The notes under the pieces: generated by a model
What the model was told of the DNA's origin: nothing
The model's database searches: none
What the model saw: the letters and a program-made list of their open reading frames with translations, nothing else
Translations under genes and position numbers: made by a program
Part shown: positions 26,385-35,010 of the stretch, piece after piece
How the letters are laid out: each line of letters opens with the position of its first letter
Numbering within the stretch: the stretch's first letter is position 1
Assembly: GCF_025961475.1 (NCBI RefSeq)
Contig: NZ_JAOQNS010000002.1
Span: 62,001 to 126,000 of the forward strand
Direction: 5' to 3'
Origin: Rhodobium gokarnense
GTDB lineage: Bacteria > Pseudomonadota > Alphaproteobacteria > Rhizobiales > Rhodobiaceae
DNA: 64,000 nucleotides

Positions 26385-27482
26385 ATGCGTATCGTCGACA
26401 TGGAGGTCATCCCGTTCAAGCTGCCCAATAAGCGGGTGGTGGTCTGGGCCGCGGGGTCGCTGCCGGCGGCCGAACACCTGATCGTCAAGATCGTCGCCGA
26501 GGACGGCAGCTTCGGGCTGTCGGAGGCTATTCCCCGGCCGATGATCTACGGCGAGACCCAGGAGGGCATGTATTACGCCCTCACCAAACACCTGAAGCCG
26601 ATGATCGTCGGGCAGGACTCGTTCAATTTCCAGGCGATCTGGGAGAAGTTCGAATACATGCCCTGGAACCTGGCGGCCAAGGGCGCCATCGACGTCGCTC
26701 TCTACGATCTGAACGCCAGGCTGCTCAACGTCTCGGTCGCCGAATTCCTCGGCGGGCCCTACCGCACCAAGGTGCCGCTCTGCTGGCAGATCGGCTTCGG
26801 TCCGGTCGACGAAATGATCGCGGAGATGAAGGCCAAGGTCGACGCAGGCTACCGCGCGTTCAAGGTCAAGGGCGGCCCGCATCCGGACGAGGACATCGCC
26901 GTCCTGCGGGAAATGCGGGCAAACAGCCCGGCCGGCACCCGCCTCTACATCGACGCCAACATGGCCTACGGGCGCCAGGATGCCATCCGCGTGATGCAGG
27001 CGCTGGAGGGCGTCATCGATTGCCTGGAAGAGCCGATGGCCGCCTCGGACGATGCCGGCCGCAAGGACCTCGCGGATCGGGTCGACGTGCCGATCCTCAG
27101 CGACGAAAGCAGCTTCACCGTCGCCGACGTCTATCGCCAGATCCGGCTCGGCGCGATCGGACAGGTCGGCATCAAGATCCCGCGCACCGGCTTTACCCTG
27201 TCGCGAAAGATCGTGCACCTGGCCGAATGCGCCAACATCCCGGTGCAGGTCAGCCTGCAGGCGGAGTGCGATTTCGGCACCGCCGCCGGCCTGCAGTTCG
27301 CAAGCGCCTTCCGCCAGATCAGCCTTCCTTGCGAGCTCACCTACTATGTCGACAACATGGGCGACACCCTGCTGAAGGCCCCGCTCGTCATCGAGGACGG
27401 GCACATGCACTTGCCCAAGGGGCCGGGCATGGGCGTCGATCTCGACTGGGAGAAGGTGGAGCAGTACGCCATTTCGATTTGA
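26385..27482 (+). CDS. Enolase-superfamily enzyme, MLE subgroup, conserved in both loci (copy A)
   Basis: The 365-residue protein keeps the full active site: Lys160 and Lys162 (FKVKGG), metal ligands Asp190, Glu215 and Asp240, and Lys264 (GIKIPRTG). The N-terminal cap contains the segment PMIYGETQEGMYYALTKHL, identical in the locus B protein. It would act on a carboxylate by alpha-proton abstraction. AAAGGA lies before ATG 26385; longer upstream starts lack family sequence. The locus B counterpart (45597) is the same length, and both differ clearly from the enzyme at 21917. Confidence 0.88.
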   Translation: MRIVDMEVIPFKLPNKRVVVWAAGSLPAAEHLIVKIVAEDGSFGLSEAIPRPMIYGETQEGMYYALTKHLKPMIVGQDSFNFQAIWEKFEYMPWNLAAKGAIDVALYDLNARLLNVSVAEFLGGPYRTKVPLCWQIGFGPVDEMIAEMKAKVDAGYRAFKVKGGPHPDEDIAVLREMRANSPAGTRLYIDANMAYGRQDAIRVMQALEGVIDCLEEPMAASDDAGRKDLADRVDVPILSDESSFTVADVYRQIRLGAIGQVGIKIPRTGFTLSRKIVHLAECANIPVQVSLQAECDFGTAAGLQFASAFRQISLPCELTYYVDNMGDTLLKAPLVIEDGHMHLPKGPGMGVDLDWEKVEQYAISI

Positions 27483-27940
27483 TGCGGCAGAAGCGAAGAG
27501 GCCTGCCGCGCCGAACGATCGGCTCCCCGTCGCGGCGGGCCTCTTCGACAGATGACGCCCGCGCAAGTCTACGCCCCGCCGCCGGTCGCGGCGGGGCATC
27601 AAAAGAGACCACGTCCCCCGATGCTCCGTCGGGAATCAGGTCCGGCACGGGTCAGTACAAAAATTCGGTTGCAAGAAAAAGTAGAATGCATCGAAATGGT
27701 GTAAGGAGTTCTTGCTTCTGCGCAAGTTTCTTTTCGAAAAAAATGCATGGTTGCCTGTAGTAAATTGCCGCTGCCGGCGGAGGTGACTTGCTCCTTACTG
27801 CAGTGAAGAATAGGGTACGCCCGTCCGAACGCCCTGCATGACAATGCGCGCCAGCGGCGCCGGCGTCTCGAGACACCAGCCGTGCGGGCGGGACGAGGCC
27901 ACATCGCATCGTGCCGGGACCCGCAGTACCGAGGGCGACA
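27483..27940. other. Intergenic region before the sigma-54 activator, with strong hairpins
   Basis: Two inverted repeats follow the enolase-superfamily gene: 27495-27510 with 27531-27546 (15 of 16 bases pair) and 27573-27582 with 27588-27597 (10 bases). Neither is followed by a T-run. The rest (27640-27770) is AT-rich and probably carries the activator promoter, but no dyad of the GTTTCA-N4-TGAAAC type is seen. Confidence 0.5.
27573..27597. terminator. GC-rich hairpin at the end of locus A
   Basis: GCCCCGCCGC (27573-27582) pairs perfectly with GCGGCGGGGC (27588-27597) over a 5-base loop, downstream of the last locus A gene. The missing T-run makes it a probable but not certain terminator. 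Confidence 0.5.
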
Positions 27941-29875
27941 ATGGAAAAAGTCCGCCATGAATCGCTTGGCGATGCGATAGACATCGCGCTCATTCAGACC
28001 AGGGACGACATCGGCAAGACGTTTGAAACGATCGCAAAGGATTGCGGCGTTCGTCCCCACACCTTCGTCGCTGATTTTCCGGACATTCCCGATCTGGCGC
28101 GCAAGATCGAACCGCAGGTGGACGCCGTGCTGTGCCGGCCTGGCACCGCGGAACACGCCGCCAGCACCATCGGCATTCCGGTCATCGCCATACCGATCAC
28201 GTCGTTCGACCTGGTCTGCGCGCTCTATCATCTGAACACGTCGTTCCGCCGCGTGGCGGTATTTTGTTACCGCAAGCGGTTCTCGGGCATCGATGTCATC
28301 GAGAAACTGTTCCAGTGCGAGGTCATTCAGTATTTCTTCTGGGATATCGAGGAAATCCCGAAGCTGGTGGAAGATGCGGCCGTGAAGGGCGTCGACTGCT
28401 GTTTTGGCGGCGGCGTCACCTCCGCCCATGCGCACCGTGTCGGGCTGCGCAGCGTCAAGATCGCGCCCAACGAGGATTCGATCTTCCGGTCGGTCCATGA
28501 AGCCCTGCACGCCGTCAGGGCCCGGCGGCGCGAGCGCAGCCAGGCGGCGCGGCTGGAAATGGTCTTCGATTCGATCTCGGAAGGCATCGTCGTCACCGAC
28601 AACGAGAAGAACGTCGTCATCTACAACGGCACGGCCGCCAAGATCTGCAAGACCGGAGAAGCGGACGTCATCGGCAGGAACGTCCGCGATATCGTCCGGG
28701 ATCCGGGCATCGCCATGACCTTCATGTCCGAGGAGAAGGAACCGAGCTACCTGAAGAAGATCCAGGGCAACACCTATGCGATCCGGCAAAAGCCCGTGGT
28801 GCTGGACCAAAACCGGATCGGCACGGTCTATTCGTTCGAGGACATCACGACGATCCAGCATCTGGAAGCGTTGATCCGCAACCAGTTGCGCAGCAAGGGG
28901 ATGGTCCCCCGCTACAGCTTCGACGACATCCTGTCGCAAAACCCGCAGATGAACCGCTGCAAGGACCTTGCGAAGCGCTACGCCCGCGCCGCCGCCTCGG
29001 TCGTCATCGAGGGGGAATCGGGCACCGGCAAGGAAATGTTCGCCCAGAGCATGCACCAGGCCAGCAACCGCGCGACGGGCCCGTTCGTTGCGATCAACTG
29101 CGCCGCCATCCCCGAGACCCTTTTGGAAAGCGAGCTCTTCGGCTACGAGGGCGGCGCCTTCACCGGCGCCAGAAAGGAAGGCAAGCCCGGGCTCTTCGAA
29201 GAGGCGCACCAGGGCACCATCTTCCTCGATGAGATCGGCGAAGTGCCGGCCGCGCTGCAGGCGCGCCTGTTGCGCGTTTTGCAGGAGCGCGAGGTCCGCC
29301 GCGTCGGCAGCAACCGGATCGTCGCCGTCGACATCCGGATCATCAGCGCGACCAACAAGAACCTTCTGCAAAAGGTCCAGGAAGGCACCTTCAGGGACGA
29401 TCTCTACTATCGCCTCAACGTATTGAACCTGAAAGTACCGCCCTTGCGCGAACGCAAGGAGGACATCTCGCTGATCGCCGAGAAGCTGCTGACGCTGTCC
29501 GGCATGCAGGTGACGCCGGAGATCATGGCCGCCATCGCTCCGGCCCTGACCGCCTATGATTGGCCCGGCAACATCCGCGAGCTCACCAACATCCTGGAGC
29601 GGATCTCGCTCCTGATCGACAATGCGAGCGCGCCGTCCGAATGGGCCGGGTTGCTGGAACAGATGCTGCAGGTCTCCGGCAATGACGACCCGCAGGTGAT
29701 GACGCTGTCCGTCGACATGAATTGCGGCCTGAAGGACCTGGTCCGCGAGGTGGAACGCAAGGTCGTCGGCGAAATGCTGGTCAGGAACAACAACGATCTC
29801 GCCGCGGTGGCCGCCCAGCTGAAGATCGGCCGCACCTCGGTCTGGCGCAAGGTGCGCAGCGAGACGACCCACTAG
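27941..29875 (+). CDS. Sigma-54-dependent activator with PrpR-type sensor, PAS and AAA+ domains
   Basis: The 644-residue protein has a PrpR_N-like sensory domain (about 10-190), a PAS domain (about 204-310), and a sigma-54 AAA+ module with Walker A GESGTGKE (358-365), the sigma-54-contacting GAFTGA (405-410) and Walker B TIFLDEIG. A Fis-type helix-turn-helix ends the protein (LAAVAAQLKIGRTSVWRKV). PrpR senses propionate-derived acids, so an organic-acid effector is likely. ATG 27941 follows GAGGGCG; GTG 27911 is an alternative. Its targets are probably the promoters at 16383 and 30120. Confidence 0.92.
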   Translation: MEKVRHESLGDAIDIALIQTRDDIGKTFETIAKDCGVRPHTFVADFPDIPDLARKIEPQVDAVLCRPGTAEHAASTIGIPVIAIPITSFDLVCALYHLNTSFRRVAVFCYRKRFSGIDVIEKLFQCEVIQYFFWDIEEIPKLVEDAAVKGVDCCFGGGVTSAHAHRVGLRSVKIAPNEDSIFRSVHEALHAVRARRRERSQAARLEMVFDSISEGIVVTDNEKNVVIYNGTAAKICKTGEADVIGRNVRDIVRDPGIAMTFMSEEKEPSYLKKIQGNTYAIRQKPVVLDQNRIGTVYSFEDITTIQHLEALIRNQLRSKGMVPRYSFDDILSQNPQMNRCKDLAKRYARAAASVVIEGESGTGKEMFAQSMHQASNRATGPFVAINCAAIPETLLESELFGYEGGAFTGARKEGKPGLFEEAHQGTIFLDEIGEVPAALQARLLRVLQEREVRRVGSNRIVAVDIRIISATNKNLLQKVQEGTFRDDLYYRLNVLNLKVPPLRERKEDISLIAEKLLTLSGMQVTPEIMAAIAPALTAYDWPGNIRELTNILERISLLIDNASAPSEWAGLLEQMLQVSGNDDPQVMTLSVDMNCGLKDLVREVERKVVGEMLVRNNNDLAAVAAQLKIGRTSVWRKVRSETTH

Positions 29876-30006
29876 GGCTTGACTCCAGTAGCTTGAGATC
29901 GCCTCGGCGATGCTGGGCGTGCGACGAGGACCGTCGCCGGACCTGTCCGCGTGCCCGTTCGGGGCTGCGGGCACCGGCGACGCCGTTGCAAATGGCGCGC
30001 CGCTGC

Positions 30007-30022
30007 GTTTCAATAATGAAAC
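30007..30022. promoter_or_regulatory. Upstream activator site 1 of the MaoC-Pta operon
   Basis: GTTTCAATAATGAAAC is a perfect GTTTCA-N4-TGAAAC dyad. Its centre is 58 bases upstream of the second site, against 57 in front of locus A. Confidence 0.7.
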
Positions 30023-30064
30023 GGCACAAATAATTGTTTTTTATGAACTTTTGAGATTCTTTCC

Positions 30065-30080
30065 GTTTCAGATTTGAGAT
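30065..30080. promoter_or_regulatory. Upstream activator site 2 of the MaoC-Pta operon
   Basis: GTTTCAGATTTGAGAT has one perfect and one degenerate half-site, centred 49 bases before the -24 GG, against 50 in front of locus A. Confidence 0.6.
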
Positions 30081-30119
30081 GGCGTGCGGCCGGACCCAGC
30101 GGATTAGCCACGAAAGTGT

Positions 30120-30134
30120 TGGCACGCAACTTGC
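30120..30134 (+). promoter_or_regulatory. Sigma-54 promoter of the MaoC-Pta/acetate kinase operon
   Basis: TGGCACGCAACTTGC fits TGGCAC-N5-TTGC, with GG (30121-30122) and GC (30133-30134) 10 bases apart. It lies 131 bases before the MaoC-Pta start. Confidence 0.85.
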
Positions 30135-30265
30135 GAACTCCCTTCGCTGAGACGGCATTCCTGCGCCCGGCAATGCTCGAAAACCGAAAATCCTTCCGGC
30201 TAGCGAAGTCGATCTTCGCGGCAACGGGAAACGTCTGCCTGAAAGCAAAAAGAGCACATGATCCT

Positions 30266-31711
30266 ATGAACGCCACGCCCCCCTCTTTCCTTGCAGATCG
30301 GTTGCTGACCAGTCTGACATTCGACGAGCTGGAGGTCGGCCAGACCGCGAGCATCGAGCGCGAACTGACCCCCACGGACATCAACCTGTTCGCGGCCATG
30401 TCCGGCAATGTCGATCCGCTGCATTTCTCCGGCGGTGCGGCCTCCCGCTTCCGCCAGCCGGTCGGCCACGGCATGTGGACGAGTTCCCTGTTCTCCGGCC
30501 TGCTCGGCACGCGACTGCCGGGCCCGGGCACCATCTATCTCAGCCAGACCCTGACCTTCGTCGCGCCCTTGCACGTCGGCGACACGGTGACGGCGACCAT
30601 CCGGGTCGCCGAAAAGAGACGCAACGGAAAGGGGCACGAGCGGGTCACCTTCGACTGCTCCTGTGACAACCAGAAAGGCGATCCGGTGGTCACCGGCACG
30701 GCGGTCGTCATTCCGCCGTCCGAGCATGTCGCCCAGGCGGGCGTGGAATTGCCGGATCTGCAATGGATCGCCCACGACCAGCTCGCCCGGCTGACCGCGA
30801 AATGCGCCGACCTGCCGCCCTTGCCGACGGCGGTCGTCTACCCGTGCGACGAGACCTCGCTTCGCGGGGCCTCAACCGGCGCCGCCATGGGCCTCATCGA
30901 TCCCGTCCTCGTCGGGCCGCTTGCGCAGCTGCGCGTTCTGGCAGAGCAACTCGGCCTTGATATCGCCGCCCATCGCATCGTCGATGCGGCAAGCCCGATC
31001 GATGCCGCCCTCAAGGGGGTGGCGCTCGCCAGGAACGGCGAGGTGGGCGCGGTGATGAAGGGCGCGCTGCACACCGACGAGCTGATGGGCGCGATCGTGC
31101 GGCGCGACACGGGCCTGCGCACATCAAAGCGCATCAGCCATGTCTTCGTCATGTCGGTGCCGACCTATCCCAAGCCCCTCCTGATCACCGACGCCGTCGT
31201 CAACATCGCCCCGGAAGCCGACGACAAGGCGGGCATCATCCAGAATGCCGTCGAGCTTGCCCGGGTTCTCGGCGTCGAGACGCCGCGCGTTGCCGTTCTT
31301 TCGGCGGTGGAAACGGTCAATCCGAAAATCCAGTCGACTGTCGATGCCGCAGCGCTCTGCAAGATGGCCGATCGCGGCCAGATAACGGGTGCCATCGTTG
31401 ACGGCCCATTGGCCTTCGACAATGCCATCTCAGCAGAGGCTGCGCGCACCAAGGGCATCCGCTCCGCGGTGGCCGGCCGGCCCGACATCCTGCTGGTGCC
31501 GGAACTTGCCTCCGGCAACATGCTCGTCAAGCAGTTGTCGTTCCTGGCCCACGCCGATGCTGCCGGCATCGTGCTCGGCGCCGCCGTCCCCGTCATGCTC
31601 ACCAGCCGGGCCGACAGCCTGCCGTCAAGGCTTGCCTCCTGCGCGCTTGCAGTCCTGCTCGCCAACAAGGCGACCGGGAACGGCGCGGCCGGTACGGAGG
31701 CAGCGAAGTGA
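30266..31711 (+). CDS. MaoC enoyl-CoA hydratase / phosphate acyltransferase fusion
   Basis: The 481-residue protein joins an R-specific enoyl-CoA hydratase (MaoC) domain (about 1-155; catalytic Asp/His in AAMSGNVDPLHF) to a phosphate acetyl- or butyryltransferase domain (about 175-475; PILTSRADS-like end and KGALHTDELMGAI). Such fusions exist elsewhere and are annotated as bifunctional enoyl-CoA hydratase/phosphate acetyltransferase. It would convert an acyl-CoA to acyl phosphate, feeding the kinase at 31708. ATG 30266 is chosen; an ATG at 30258 is out of frame. No strong ribosome site is visible. Confidence 0.85.
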   Translation: MNATPPSFLADRLLTSLTFDELEVGQTASIERELTPTDINLFAAMSGNVDPLHFSGGAASRFRQPVGHGMWTSSLFSGLLGTRLPGPGTIYLSQTLTFVAPLHVGDTVTATIRVAEKRRNGKGHERVTFDCSCDNQKGDPVVTGTAVVIPPSEHVAQAGVELPDLQWIAHDQLARLTAKCADLPPLPTAVVYPCDETSLRGASTGAAMGLIDPVLVGPLAQLRVLAEQLGLDIAAHRIVDAASPIDAALKGVALARNGEVGAVMKGALHTDELMGAIVRRDTGLRTSKRISHVFVMSVPTYPKPLLITDAVVNIAPEADDKAGIIQNAVELARVLGVETPRVAVLSAVETVNPKIQSTVDAAALCKMADRGQITGAIVDGPLAFDNAISAEAARTKGIRSAVAGRPDILLVPELASGNMLVKQLSFLAHADAAGIVLGAAVPVMLTSRADSLPSRLASCALAVLLANKATGNGAAGTEAAK

Positions 31712-33012
31712 ACGTTCACGCCAATCTCACCAGCGGCGCCCTCCTGGTCCTCAACAGCGGGTCGTCCTCCGTCAAGTTCACCGTCTTTCGGGTCGAACCG
31801 GAAGGCCGGGAAATCACGCCGCTGTTTGCCGGCCAGTTGACCGGCATCGGGACCGACGCGCGGCTCTCGGCCAAGACCGCGGCCAGGGAACCGATCGCCG
31901 ACGAATCCTGGGCCGATCGCGACACCGGCAGCGTGCCGGTGCTGCTGCCGCATCTGATATCGTGGATCGAACGCCACCTGCCGGCGGACCTGCCGCTCAT
32001 GGCCGCCGGCCACCGGGTGGTCCACGGCGGCGCCAACCTCCATCACCCGGAGCGGATCACGGACGATGTTCTGGCCGAGCTGGAAACCCTCATCCCGCTC
32101 GCGCCCCTGCACCAGCCGCAGAACGTTGCCGCGATCAAGGTGCTGGCCGAGAGCCGGAGCGACCTGCCCCAGGTCGCCTGCTTCGATACCGCTTTCCACC
32201 ACGCCCAGCCGGCGCATGCGACCACCTACGCCATCCCCAGGCACCTGACGGAGGCGGGCATCCGCCGCTACGGGTTCCATGGGCTTTCCTATGAATATAT
32301 CGCGCGCCAACTGCTCGCGACCCATCCGGACCTCGCCACGGGCCGGGTCGTCGTCGCCCATCTCGGCAACGGCTCGAGCCTGTGCGCCATCAAGGACGGC
32401 ACCAGCATCGACACCACCATGGGCTTTTCCGTCTTGGAAGGCGTTCCCATGGGCACGCGCTCCGGCGGCCTTGACCCCGGCATCCTGATCTATCTGATGC
32501 GCAAGTTCGACATGGACGTGAACGACCTGGAGCGGCTGCTCTACCACCAGTCCGGCCTGCTCGGCGTTTCCGGCGTCTCCAACGACATGCGCGTGCTTCT
32601 CGGCAGCAGCGATCCCCATTGCGCGGAGGCCGTCGACCTTTTCTGCCTGCGGGTCGCCAAGGAAGTCAGCGCGCTCGCCTGTTCCATGGGCGGCATCGAT
32701 GCGCTGGTCTTCACGGCCGGCATCGGCGAACACTCCGCGGCGGTCCGCGCCGGGGTCTGCGCCCATCTGGAATGGCTCGGCATCGAGCTCGATCGGGCGC
32801 GCAACGCCGGCGACGAGGCGCTGATCTCCACCGACGCGTCCCTCCCGGTCCACGTCATGGCCACCGACGAGGAATTCATGATCGCGCGGCACACGGTCGA
32901 TGTGCTGACGAACCGCGGCGATGCCCGCCACGGACCGGCGGCACAGATCGAGGGAGCGTCCGGCAGCGGTGAGGGGTGCTGTACCGCACCGGCGCAGGCG
33001 CAAGAGACCTGA
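31708..33012 (+). CDS. ackA: Acetate (short-chain acyl) kinase, first copy
   Basis: The 434-residue protein is an ASKHA-fold acetate kinase: LVLNSGSSSVKF at the N-terminus, VVHGG, FHGLSYEYIA, GNGSSLCAI and VFTAGIGEHSA. It makes ATP from acyl phosphate and ADP, or the reverse. It starts with GTG overlapping the preceding stop (GTGA), so it is translationally coupled to the MaoC-Pta fusion. A longer C-terminal tail, after the last conserved segment, is low in family similarity. Propionate or butyrate kinase activity is an alternative. Confidence 0.88.
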   Translation: MNVHANLTSGALLVLNSGSSSVKFTVFRVEPEGREITPLFAGQLTGIGTDARLSAKTAAREPIADESWADRDTGSVPVLLPHLISWIERHLPADLPLMAAGHRVVHGGANLHHPERITDDVLAELETLIPLAPLHQPQNVAAIKVLAESRSDLPQVACFDTAFHHAQPAHATTYAIPRHLTEAGIRRYGFHGLSYEYIARQLLATHPDLATGRVVVAHLGNGSSLCAIKDGTSIDTTMGFSVLEGVPMGTRSGGLDPGILIYLMRKFDMDVNDLERLLYHQSGLLGVSGVSNDMRVLLGSSDPHCAEAVDLFCLRVAKEVSALACSMGGIDALVFTAGIGEHSAAVRAGVCAHLEWLGIELDRARNAGDEALISTDASLPVHVMATDEEFMIARHTVDVLTNRGDARHGPAAQIEGASGSGEGCCTAPAQAQET

Positions 33013-33128
33013 ACCGTGGCGTCGAGCACTGTAACCGCCGCAAAAGACGAAGAGATCGAAAGGTGTGCGGATTGCGGACCGTTCTCAGGATGATCCGTTG
33101 TCCGTCGCTGCCCGGGATGGGGCTTCGG

Positions 33129-34730
33129 TCACTCGATCTTGTCGAGGATGGAGGCCGTCTGGAGCAGGTATCGGCCATTGGTGTTGAAATAGTCGATGCC
33201 CGTCAGGTCCTGGATTTTCTTGATCCTGTACCGGAGCGTGGTGATGTGGATGGAGAGCGTTTCGGCGGCCTGCTTCAGGGAGTTCGCGGAAATGCAGACG
33301 TCGAGGCTGGTCCACAGATCGGACCGGTGATCGGCATCGTACCGCTTGATCGGCGAAATGACGTTACTCTTGATCGCCGTGTGTTCCGCCGTCCCCAGGA
33401 GATGGGACACGGCGCTGACTTCCAGGAAGTCGGTCTGGAAATGAACCCGTTCGTCGGGCGCAAAGATGTGGCCGAAGCGAACGGCGGAGCGCGCGCCGAA
33501 GAAGCTCTTCGGGATGTCGCCCACCTTCTCCACCGGCGCGCCGCATCCGAGGCAGAATCCGGACCCGACGCGCGGAGATTCCAGGGCGGCAAGGAGCTTG
33601 CGTTTCAAGACGCTCAGTTTCATGTCCTGCTTCAAGGCCAGGAAGACGATGTAGCCGTTGGCGAAGGAGTGGACGACGCTGCCGCTGAACTCGCGCCTGA
33701 AATACGCCTTGAAATGCTCGAAGCGCGCATAGTGGCTGGCATCGAGCGTCGATCCGTTCTGGCGCGCCGCGTCGCGGATCAGCAGGATCCGCATCAGGCC
33801 GCGATGGGAAAAGCCGAGGCTCTCCAGGCTCAATTGCAGCCCTTCGGGGTCGTTGACGACGCCATAGAGGATGCGGTCGACGGTGATGGCGGAGGCGCGC
33901 TGGCCGCTTTCCAGGAGCAGGTAGTCCTCAAGGATCTTGATCGACAGGAACGAGACCATTTGCCGGCAAAAGAACACCTCCTCCTCGTCGAGCTGGTGCT
34001 CCATCCGGACGATGAAATAGCCGCCGATCCCGTCCTGCAGCATGGCCGGAAAGACCATGCAGCCGGCCCGCGCATAGGGCCGGTTGGCGTCGCTTTCCGC
34101 CTCCACGAGACGGATTTCCTCCATCAACCGGGAGATCAGGGCCGGCGCGAACGCGTGGTCCCGGTCGCTGCTGGCCAGGGTCTCCCCGTTTGAAGAGATG
34201 CAGATGCAGGCAAGGCGGGTGGAGGCGGAAAATCTCTGAACGAAATCGGCAAGGCCTTCGCGCTTGACGATCGCGTCATAGAGCTCCTCATAGTGCTGGT
34301 TGACGCGCAGCAGTATCGAATATTTGTAGTTCACGAGCTGCGTCATGACGCAGAAGATGATTTCGCGGAACGGCAGGTTTACTTTTGAAATGATGAACAA
34401 CGGGACGTCGTTCGCGTTGGCGAAATCGATCAGTTCGCCCGGCAGCACATCCATATAGGGATTGAGCCGGTTGAGCTTGACCACGAGGGCGGAAATCCCC
34501 TTGTCGGCAAGCTTGCGGAAGGCGTCGACCATGGCCTCGATGTTGTTCTTGTAGGCCGACAGCGTCGTCAGGATCATCATGCCGCGGCCGACGTCGCCGT
34601 CGGGGTAGTCCGGCACCTCCATGACGGATATGGACCGGACGTCCCGGTTCACCCCGTCCCGGCCGGCGACCAGGTCGATGTTCTCGGCAAAGATCTCCTC
34701 TTTCATGAGATCCGATATCGCTACGCCCAT
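33129..34730 (-). CDS. PucR-family transcriptional regulator
   Basis: The 533-residue protein has an N-terminal PucR domain (LMKEEIFAENIDLVAGRDGVNRDVRSISVMEVPD, about 8-45), a long GAF-like middle and the C-terminal PucR helix-turn-helix (SLKQAAETLSIHITTLRYRIKKIQDLTGID, about 483-512). PucR proteins usually respond to nitrogen compounds or organic acids. It is convergent with the acetate kinase and next to Pta/AckA and locus B. Because locus B lacks sigma-54 sites, this protein is a candidate for its control. GGAGGCG precedes ATG 34730. Confidence 0.88.
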   Translation of the reverse strand: MGVAISDLMKEEIFAENIDLVAGRDGVNRDVRSISVMEVPDYPDGDVGRGMMILTTLSAYKNNIEAMVDAFRKLADKGISALVVKLNRLNPYMDVLPGELIDFANANDVPLFIISKVNLPFREIIFCVMTQLVNYKYSILLRVNQHYEELYDAIVKREGLADFVQRFSASTRLACICISSNGETLASSDRDHAFAPALISRLMEEIRLVEAESDANRPYARAGCMVFPAMLQDGIGGYFIVRMEHQLDEEEVFFCRQMVSFLSIKILEDYLLLESGQRASAITVDRILYGVVNDPEGLQLSLESLGFSHRGLMRILLIRDAARQNGSTLDASHYARFEHFKAYFRREFSGSVVHSFANGYIVFLALKQDMKLSVLKRKLLAALESPRVGSGFCLGCGAPVEKVGDIPKSFFGARSAVRFGHIFAPDERVHFQTDFLEVSAVSHLLGTAEHTAIKSNVISPIKRYDADHRSDLWTSLDVCISANSLKQAAETLSIHITTLRYRIKKIQDLTGIDYFNTNGRYLLQTASILDKIE

Positions 34731-34962
34731 AAACGCCTCCGGGGAACAGGGGTCGTGTCATTGCCGTGCCGGCAACCGGAGCCCGCGGCCGCGACCGGGC
34801 CCCGAGATCCCTTGCCGGGAACATGCGCCCCCGTCGGTGCGGCTCGTGCGAGCGCCGGGGCAGAGACCTCCTGTCGTCACGATCATCATATGGCGCGATG
34901 TCTTATCGCTTTGCAAAGGTCCGGTGCCCGGCACCTAGGCCGCCGGCCGGGCGATCGGGAAA

Positions 34963-35010
34963 AAGCCGTGCCGGCCCCTTTCGTGCAAGAAAAGAGGTCC
35001 GGCACGGCTT
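34963..35010 (-). terminator. Intrinsic terminator of the Pta/AckA operon
   Basis: CCGGCACGGCTT (34999-35010) pairs with AAGCCGTGCCGG (34963-34974), with additional pairing inside the loop. On the minus strand the stem runs into CTTTTTCCC, giving a T-run. It overlaps the Pta stop. Confidence 0.7.

Larger units (their letters stand above)
29876..30265. other. Intergenic control region of the MaoC-Pta/acetate kinase operon
   Basis: No gene of its own. It holds two activator dyads (30007-30022, 30065-30080) and a sigma-54 promoter (30120-30134). An AT-rich bend-prone stretch, 30020-30060, lies between the dyads. Confidence 0.7.
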
